Of a stretch of 9,473 nucleotides of DNA, positions 5,667 to 9,473 are shown one piece after another (positions within the stretch are counted from its first letter, which is position 1; every line of letters begins with the position of its first letter). The translations under genes were made by a program, and so were the position numbers. The notes under the pieces were generated by a model. The model was given only the letters and a program-made list of their open reading frames with translations, had not been told where the DNA came from and searched no databases. This DNA is from Oxalobacteraceae bacterium UBA6018 (lineage in GTDB: Bacteria > Pseudomonadota > Gammaproteobacteria > Burkholderiales > Burkholderiaceae_D): assembly GCA_002428015.1 (NCBI GenBank), contig DIZW01000135.1, positions 260 to 9,732 of the forward strand, read 5' to 3'.

Positions 5667-6188
5667 CTAGGCGCCCACGCGCTTGCCCATGATGACCAGG
5701 TCGCGCTCCACGCCGTCCAGATTGGCGACCCGGGGCAGAGTGGCCCAGGTGTCGAAGCCGAAGCGCGCGAACAGCGCCAGGCTGGGCCGGTTATGGCCGA
5801 AGATAAATCCGAGCAAGGTGTGCACCCCGATGGACGGGGCATGGGCGATCGCCTGCGCCAGGCAGTAGCGGCCGAGGCCCTTGCCGCGCCATTGCTCGGC
5901 GATGTAGATCGACAGTTCGGCCGTGCCGGCATAGGCTGGACGGCCATAGAAGTTGGAGTACGACAGCCAGCCGAGCACTTCCGGCCGCTCAGCCTGGTCG
6001 TTGGCCGCGTGGATCACCCACAGCGGGCGGCGCCCGGGATGATGATCGTCAAACCATTGCTGGCGCGAGGCGACGGTGACGGGCTCGGTGTCGGCCGTGA
6101 CTTCGCGCGAGGCGACCGTCGAATTGTAGATGGCGACGATCGCGGCCAGGTCATCGGGGGCGGCAAGACGGTGTACGAAGGACGGCAT
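5667..6188 (-). CDS. GNAT-family N-acetyltransferase (phosphinothricin/methionine-derivative acetyltransferase-like)
   Basis: A 173-residue single-domain GNAT enzyme using acetyl-CoA. The N-terminal pattern (LAAIVAIYNSTVASREVTAD, 14-33, then EPVT) and QQWFDDHHPGRRPLWVI (43-59) are typical of the Pat/MnaT (YncA) subgroup, whose members acetylate the amino group of phosphinothricin, methionine sulfone or sulfoximine. The acetyl-CoA pyrophosphate loop is QWRGKGLGRYCL (99-110), following strand 4 (ELSIYI, 91-96). HNRPSLALFARFGF (132-145) is the usual C-terminal motif. The actual substrate cannot be read from the sequence. The gene is 18 bases after pilZ and 21 bases before tatD, so it is embedded in the operon, but it has no clear Shine-Dalgarno. 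A TATAAT overlaps the end of pilZ just upstream. The exact family label is the uncertain part. Confidence 0.87.
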   Translation of the reverse strand: MPSFVHRLAAPDDLAAIVAIYNSTVASREVTADTEPVTVASRQQWFDDHHPGRRPLWVIHAANDQAERPEVLGWLSYSNFYGRPAYAGTAELSIYIAEQWRGKGLGRYCLAQAIAHAPSIGVHTLLGFIFGHNRPSLALFARFGFDTWATLPRVANLDGVERDLVIMGKRVGA

Positions 6189-6205
6189 GGGGCGAACGCG
6201 GCGGT

Positions 6206-6211
6206 ATTATA
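6206..6211 (-). promoter_or_regulatory. TATAAT -10-like hexamer before the GNAT gene
   Basis: A perfect TATAAT on the minus strand overlaps the pilZ stop codon, 18 bases before the acetyltransferase ATG. No recognisable -35 lies 16-18 bases upstream, and the implied transcript would be nearly leaderless. It is a weak candidate for an internal promoter serving GNAT-tatD-ankyrin. Confidence 0.15.
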
Positions 6212-6584
6212 GGGTGTGGGTAGCGCGCGAGGAACGTAGGGCGGCGCCGAGAATTTGCTCGATGCGCGACTTGGCGCGCTGCCCCGCCTCGTCCTCGGGG
6301 AAATGCACGCCAATGCCTTGCGCCTTGTTGTTATTGGCGCCCGCGGGGGTGATCCAGGCAACCTTGCCGGCGATCGGGTACTTGTTGGTGTCGTCCATCA
6401 AGGCCAGGATCAGGTAGATCTCGTCGCCGATCTTGTATGGTTTGCTGGTCGGAACGAAAATGCCGCCGTTCTTGAGAAAAGGCATGTAGGCGGCGTACAG
6501 GGCCGCTTTTTCCTTAATGGCAAGCGACAACACCGACGGCCGCGGCGCGTGCGGGGCGTTCGGGTCAGTTGGGTTGCCGCTCAT
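6207..6584 (-). CDS. pilZ: Type IV pilus biogenesis protein PilZ
   Basis: A 125-residue single PilZ domain preceded by a short Pro/Asn-rich tail (1-16). The core begins VLSLAIKEKAALYAAYMPFL (18-37) and continues GGIFVPTSKPYKIGDEIYLI (40-59), VAWITPAG (75-82) and QGIGVHFPE (89-97). This is the type IV pilus PilZ subfamily: the c-di-GMP-binding RxxxR and (D/N)xSxxG motifs are absent, the second position reading GGIFVP instead. Such proteins work in the cytoplasm in pilus assembly through the extension ATPase PilB and regulators such as FimX (known from Xanthomonas), not as direct c-di-GMP receptors. The start at 6584 has AAAGGA about 7 bases upstream. Location right after holB is the classic arrangement in Pseudomonas and Burkholderiales. 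Confidence 0.92.
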   Translation of the reverse strand: MSGNPTDPNAPHAPRPSVLSLAIKEKAALYAAYMPFLKNGGIFVPTSKPYKIGDEIYLILALMDDTNKYPIAGKVAWITPAGANNNKAQGIGVHFPEDEAGQRAKSRIEQILGAALRSSRATHTL

Positions 6585-6594
6585 CTAAATCCTT

Positions 6595-7632
6595 TCAAGT
6601 GCAGCACGCAGTGTAATCAAGCAACATGTCCTCGACAAACAGTTTCGGTGACAGCGGATGTTCCGCCGTCGCCCGTCTATCGTTGGCGCCCTTGATTGCC
6701 TGCATCAACTTGGCGGTCTGAACCCGCTCCGCCAGAGCGGCGACCTCCTTCCGGTAGCGGGGAAAGTAGCGAATAGTCCCGGACAGTTTGTAGCAAAATA
6801 CATCGTAAAGCCACCGTTGTTGCCAGGAGACAAGTGCGCTCAAGGGGATCTTGCTCAACTTATCGGCGCTCTTTAATGCGTTTTCGACATTTGGATGGGC
6901 CAGCAACTGCAGCAGCGCGTCCATTTCCTCGCGGTTGCCGCCCTCCGACTGGGCCAGCGCGGCCAGCGGCGCCCCGCCCTGCTCGCGCAGCCAGGCCTCG
7001 GCGTCGCCCAGGCCTTGCGCTTTCAGCCAGGCCAGTGCGGCGAGCTCATCGGGCATGGGCAGCGCGAACTTGCGGCAGCGCGACAGGATGGTCGGCAGCA
7101 AGCGGTCCAGGCTGTTCGAGGAAAGCAGGAATACGGTGCCCGGCGGCGGCTCTTCCAGCGTTTTCAGCAGCGCGTTCGAGGCCGGCGTGTTAAGCGCTTC
7201 GGCCGGGTACAGCACCACCACGCGCAAGCCCTGGCGGTGGGTGGAGATATTCATGAAATCGGCCAGGGCGCGGATCTGCTCGATCTTGATTTCCTTGGAT
7301 GGCGTCTTGGCCGCCTTGGTTTTCTTGCCGCCGTCCGCGTCGGCCCCGTCCTCGCCGTCGGCGCCGGGCTCGTCTTCCAGCGCTTCCGGGCGCACGCGGC
7401 GGTAGTCCGGATGGTTATGCTGGGAAAACCAGCCGCAGGAGACGCAGCTTGCGCAGGCATGCCCGTCCGGCTGGACGTTTTCGCACAGCAGCGCCTGGGC
7501 GAAGGCTTCGATAAAGTCGGCCTTGCCGGTCCCGGCCGCGCCGTAGAACAGCAAGGCGTGCGGCATGCGCGCTCGCAGCAGCTGGAGCTGCTCCCACGCG
7601 CTGTTCTGCCAAGGATAAATGGTCGCGCTCAT
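6595..7632 (-). CDS. holB: DNA polymerase III subunit delta prime
   Basis: A 345-residue clamp-loader subunit. It pairs with tau/gamma and delta to load the beta sliding clamp at the replication fork. Visible motifs: P-loop GAAGTGKA (31-38), four zinc-ligand cysteines C50, C60, C63, C66, LKTLEEPPPGT (156-166), and SRC (184-186) whose Arg185 is the arginine finger acting in trans. E. coli delta prime has a degenerate P-loop; here the GxxGxGK pattern is intact. Residues about 84-115 form an inserted low-complexity linker, acidic then Lys-rich (GADGEDGADADGGKKTK), between the zinc module and the ATPase core. I chose ATG at 7632 (MSATIYPW), 8 bases after the tmk stop. The frame remains open to 7896, but that extension is Arg/Pro-rich and antiparallel in character to tmk. 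pilZ follows after 10 bases. Confidence 0.94.
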   Translation of the reverse strand: MSATIYPWQNSAWEQLQLLRARMPHALLFYGAAGTGKADFIEAFAQALLCENVQPDGHACASCVSCGWFSQHNHPDYRRVRPEALEDEPGADGEDGADADGGKKTKAAKTPSKEIKIEQIRALADFMNISTHRQGLRVVVLYPAEALNTPASNALLKTLEEPPPGTVFLLSSNSLDRLLPTILSRCRKFALPMPDELAALAWLKAQGLGDAEAWLREQGGAPLAALAQSEGGNREEMDALLQLLAHPNVENALKSADKLSKIPLSALVSWQQRWLYDVFCYKLSGTIRYFPRYRKEVAALAERVQTAKLMQAIKGANDRRATAEHPLSPKLFVEDMLLDYTACCT

Positions 7633-7640
7633 TCGGGAAG

Positions 7641-8267
7641 TTAAAGTAGTTTCTGAAGTATTTCGGCGAGCCGGGCGCGGGTTTCCTCGATGCTGACGGT
7701 GGAGTCGATCACCACCATCCGCTCGGGAAACTGGGCCGCGCGGCGCAGGTATTCGGCGCGGCAGGCGGAAAAGAAATCGGCCTGCTCCTGCTCGAACTTG
7801 TCCAGCGTGCGGGTCGCGTCCAGGCGGGCGCGCGCCACGCCGGGCGGCACGTCGAACAGCAAGGTCAGGTCGGGCTGGCGGCGCGGGTGCACCCATTGCT
7901 CGAGCGCCTCCAGCTTGGCCCGTTCCAGGCCGCGCCCGCCGCCCTGGTAGGCGAAGCTGGCGTCGGTGAAGCGGTCCGAGACGACCCAGTCGCCGCGCGC
8001 CAGGCCGGGCTCGATCACCTGGGCCAGGTGCTCGCGGCGGCTGGCGAACATCAGCAGCGCCTCGGTTTCCAGATGCATTTTTTCGTGCAGCAGGAGCGCG
8101 CGCAGCTTTTCGCCCAGTGCCGTGCCGCCCGGCTCGCGGGTGGACACCACCGTCTTGCCGTGCTTTTCCAGCAGCGCGACGACATACGCGATGTGGGTGG
8201 ATTTGCCGGCGCCGTCGATGCCTTCAAAGGTGATGAACTTGCCGGGTGCTGCGGAACTATCGGTCAT
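7641..8267 (-). CDS. tmk: Thymidylate kinase (dTMP kinase)
   Basis: A 208-residue P-loop kinase that phosphorylates dTMP to dTDP with ATP, an essential step toward dTTP. Motifs in order: P-loop FEGIDGAGKST (14-24), TREPGGT (43-49), DRF (98-100) followed by SFAYQGGGRG (104-113) for nucleotide binding, and DLTLLFDVPPGVARAR (133-148). The LID segment after it is R-x-x-x-x-D-KFEQEQ (153-162). The length equals the family norm (205-215). The start is ATG at 8267 (MTDSSAAPGKFITFEG), 14 bases past the mltG stop. No strong ribosome-binding site is visible, so coupling to mltG is likely. The mltG-tmk-holB order is widely conserved in proteobacteria and supports all three calls. Confidence 0.96.
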   Translation of the reverse strand: MTDSSAAPGKFITFEGIDGAGKSTHIAYVVALLEKHGKTVVSTREPGGTALGEKLRALLLHEKMHLETEALLMFASRREHLAQVIEPGLARGDWVVSDRFTDASFAYQGGGRGLERAKLEALEQWVHPRRQPDLTLLFDVPPGVARARLDATRTLDKFEQEQADFFSACRAEYLRRAAQFPERMVVIDSTVSIEETRARLAEILQKLL

Positions 8268-8281
8268 GGAGCGTTGCTGGC

Positions 8282-9268
8282 CTATCGTTGGTATTGGTTC
8301 ACGGCCTTGTTGTGATCGTTCAGATTGCCCGAAAACTGGCTGGTGCCATCGCCGCGCGACACGAAGTACAGCGCGTCGGTCTTGGCCGGGCCGAGCGCGG
8401 CCGACAGCGATTGCAAACCCGGCAAGGCAATCGGCGTGGGTGGCAGCCCGGCGCGCGTGTAGGTATTGTACGGTGTATCGGTTTCGAGGTCGCGTTTGCG
8501 GATCTTGCCGTCGTACTTGCTGCCCATGCCGTAAATCACCGTGGGATCGGTCTGCAGCATCATGCCAATCTTGAGGCGGTTGACGAACACGCCGGCGATC
8601 ATGCCGCGCTCGGACTTCTGGCCGGTTTCCTTCTCCACGATCGACGCCATGATCAAGGCCTGGTAGGGCGAAGCATATGGCAGGCTAGGATCGCGCTTCT
8701 CCCACGCCGCGTTCAGGTGGTTGAGCATCATCTGGTGGGCATGCTTGTAGATCGCCAGGTCGCTCGATTTCTTGGCGAACAGGTAAGTGTCGGGGAAGAA
8801 CAGCCCTTCCGGCTCCTTGAAGTCGGCGCTGAGCTTGGCCATCAATTCCTTGTCCGACAGTCCCGCCGTATCGTGGCGCAGACCCGTGCTGCCGTCGACC
8901 GCCTGGCGCATCTGGTGGAAGGTCCAGCCTTCGATGATGGTCAGCGCTTCCTGGGCGAACTCGCCGCGCACCATCTGGGTGATCAGCCGGCGCGGTGTGG
9001 TGCCGGGCTGGAGTTCATAGGTGCCGGCCTTGATGCGCGACGCCTGCTGGGTCACGCGGGCCAGCAAGGACAGCAGGTAGGGGTTGACCGGGACTCCGGC
9101 CGCTGCGATCTGCTGGGCCGCGGCCACCACGCTGCTGCCGGGCGCGACCGTGAAGTCGATAGGCGCGCCGCCCGTGGTGATCGGCTGCTTGGCCCAATAG
9201 GCGAAGCCGGCCATGGCGGCCGCGCCGGCGATGATGGTCGTAACAATGGTTTTTTTGATGAAGCCCAT
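8282..9268 (-). CDS. mltG: Endolytic murein transglycosylase MltG (YceG-like)
   Basis: A 328-residue inner-membrane lytic transglycosylase that cleaves nascent peptidoglycan strands and sets glycan chain length. A single N-terminal anchor spans about residues 7-25 (KKTIVTTIIAGAAAMAGFAYWA) after a short basic cytoplasmic end; the rest is periplasmic. A LysM-like domain covers about 38-85. The YceG catalytic domain contains EGLFFPDTY (154-162), ASIVEKETG (208-216, catalytic Glu212 by analogy with E. coli Glu218), FVNRLKIGMMLQTDPTVIYG (228-247) and YNTYTRAGLPPTPIALPG. The C-terminal LYFVSRGDGTSQFS and NDHNKAV segment is typical. The start is uncertain: ATG 9268 gives the usual short N-terminus, while an in-frame ATG at 9316 would add 16 very basic residues with almost no room for a ribosome-binding site next to an AT-rich promoter-like element. 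First gene of the operon, divergent from ygfZ. Confidence 0.95.
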   Translation of the reverse strand: MGFIKKTIVTTIIAGAAAMAGFAYWAKQPITTGGAPIDFTVAPGSSVVAAAQQIAAAGVPVNPYLLSLLARVTQQASRIKAGTYELQPGTTPRRLITQMVRGEFAQEALTIIEGWTFHQMRQAVDGSTGLRHDTAGLSDKELMAKLSADFKEPEGLFFPDTYLFAKKSSDLAIYKHAHQMMLNHLNAAWEKRDPSLPYASPYQALIMASIVEKETGQKSERGMIAGVFVNRLKIGMMLQTDPTVIYGMGSKYDGKIRKRDLETDTPYNTYTRAGLPPTPIALPGLQSLSAALGPAKTDALYFVSRGDGTSQFSGNLNDHNKAVNQYQR

Positions 9269-9319
9269 ATTTCGCTTGGTTGTTTTTCGCCGTGTCCGGC
9301 GCGAAGTTCTCGACATCTC

Positions 9320-9325
9320 TATAAT
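9320..9325 (+). promoter_or_regulatory. TATAAT -10 candidate for ygfZ
   Basis: A consensus TATAAT lies 45 bases before the ygfZ start in the AT-rich divergent spacer. No good -35 is seen 16-18 bases upstream. The same sequence read on the minus strand (ATTATA) lies just above the alternative mltG start, so promoter elements for the two directions may overlap here. Confidence 0.35.
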
Positions 9326-9338
9326 GAGCTCGTAATGA

Positions 9339-9370
9339 TAAAGCTTTAAGCGGGAAGTATTAAAATTTTA
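9339..9370. promoter_or_regulatory. Paired AT-rich palindromes in the mltG/ygfZ divergent spacer
   Basis: Two perfect 10-bp palindromes of the same design, TAAAGCTTTA (9339-9348) and TAAAATTTTA (9361-9370), have centres 22 bp apart, about two helical turns. The second touches the ygfZ start codon. They could be a tandem operator, or simply AT-rich promoter DNA. No regulator is identified. Confidence 0.3.
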
Positions 9371-9473
9371 TGACAGACAGCAACGAATATCGCGCCGCGC
9401 GCGTCCTGGGCGCGGCCGACCTGGCCGCCGGCTTTGCCGCTATTGTGACCGATCAGGGCCTGATCGCCGTCAC
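9370..9473 (+). CDS. ygfZ: Folate-binding protein YgfZ (partial, N-terminus only)
   Basis: Only 34 complete codons are present before the window ends. The translation starts MTDSNEYRAARVLGAADLAAGF and continues AAIVTDQGLIAV. The closing segment fits the first strand of the YgfZ/GcvT fold (family form: L.D.GLIAVSGxDA..FLHGQLTNDV), but the diagnostic folate-binding and KGCYxGQE motifs lie outside. The call rests mainly on position: ygfZ divergently transcribed next to mltG is the usual arrangement in Burkholderiales. Known role: a tetrahydrofolate-dependent factor in maturation or repair of certain iron-sulfur enzymes such as MiaB. It is the only plus-strand gene here. GGGAAG lies about 12 bases before the ATG, too far for a good Shine-Dalgarno. 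Confidence 0.75.
   Translation, partial: MTDSNEYRAARVLGAADLAAGFAAIVTDQGLIAV

Noticed and set aside
7633..7896. Upstream extension of holB (88 extra codons)
   Set aside because: The extension overlaps tmk, is Arg/Pro-rich and unlike HolB; homology starts at MSATIYPW (7632).
8246..9349. Plus-strand reading frame of 367 codons opposite mltG
   Set aside because: mltG is unambiguous on the other strand; the antisense product has shadow-like composition and no ribosome-binding site.
1..9473. CRISPR arrays, tRNA/rRNA genes, insertion sequences, toxin-antitoxin or phage-defence modules
   Set aside because: No regularly spaced repeats, no tRNA-like cloverleaf or CCA end, no transposase, nuclease-helicase or toxin-like proteins were seen on either strand.

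Overview
The window is ordinary high-GC bacterial chromosome with short intergenic gaps. It most resembles a betaproteobacterium of the Oxalobacteraceae (Massilia/Janthinobacterium/Duganella type). The basis is the block ygfZ <> mltG-tmk-holB-pilZ-(GNAT)-tatD-ankyrin, which is typical of Burkholderiales, plus a small protein resembling the DUF6139 family that I associate with Oxalobacteraceae. This assignment rests on gene order and recalled protein families, not on a database search. Every convincing gene except the partial one at the right edge lies on the minus strand. I see no tRNA, rRNA, insertion sequence, CRISPR array or prophage, and no gene-free stretch longer than about 300 bases.

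Left part (1-1721). A truncated M48-type metalloprotease lipoprotein lies just downstream of a 74-aa DUF6139-like protein, and the two probably form one transcript. A 258-base gap (609-866) with a CRP-like site and GC-rich hairpins separates them from an unusual lipoprotein signal peptidase (LspA), which is not next to ileS here. Upstream of lspA is a 68-aa two-helix membrane protein.

Middle part (1886-4047). Three genes look independent of each other. They are a solo arsH (NADPH-dependent FMN reductase / organoarsenical oxidase), an unrecognised 82-aa protein whose ends are bracketed by a perfect 12-bp inverted repeat, and a 307-aa methyltransferase. The methyltransferase carries, with the correct spacing, most active-site hallmarks of eukaryotic-type protein arginine methyltransferases (PRMTs). 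That is the most interesting observation in the window.

Right part (4208-9473). This is a housekeeping operon read right to left: mltG (peptidoglycan chain terminase), tmk (dTMP kinase), holB (DNA polymerase III delta prime), pilZ (type IV pilus biogenesis), a GNAT acetyltransferase, tatD (metal-dependent hydrolase/DNase) and an exported ankyrin-repeat protein. Gaps are 4 to 21 bases. Divergent from mltG, across a 101-base spacer holding two matching 10-bp palindromes 22 bp apart, is the start of ygfZ (folate-binding Fe-S repair protein), cut by the window edge.

I found no clearly novel multi-gene system. The points worth checking are the PRMT-like enzyme, the divergent LspA and several small regulatory or repeat signals.
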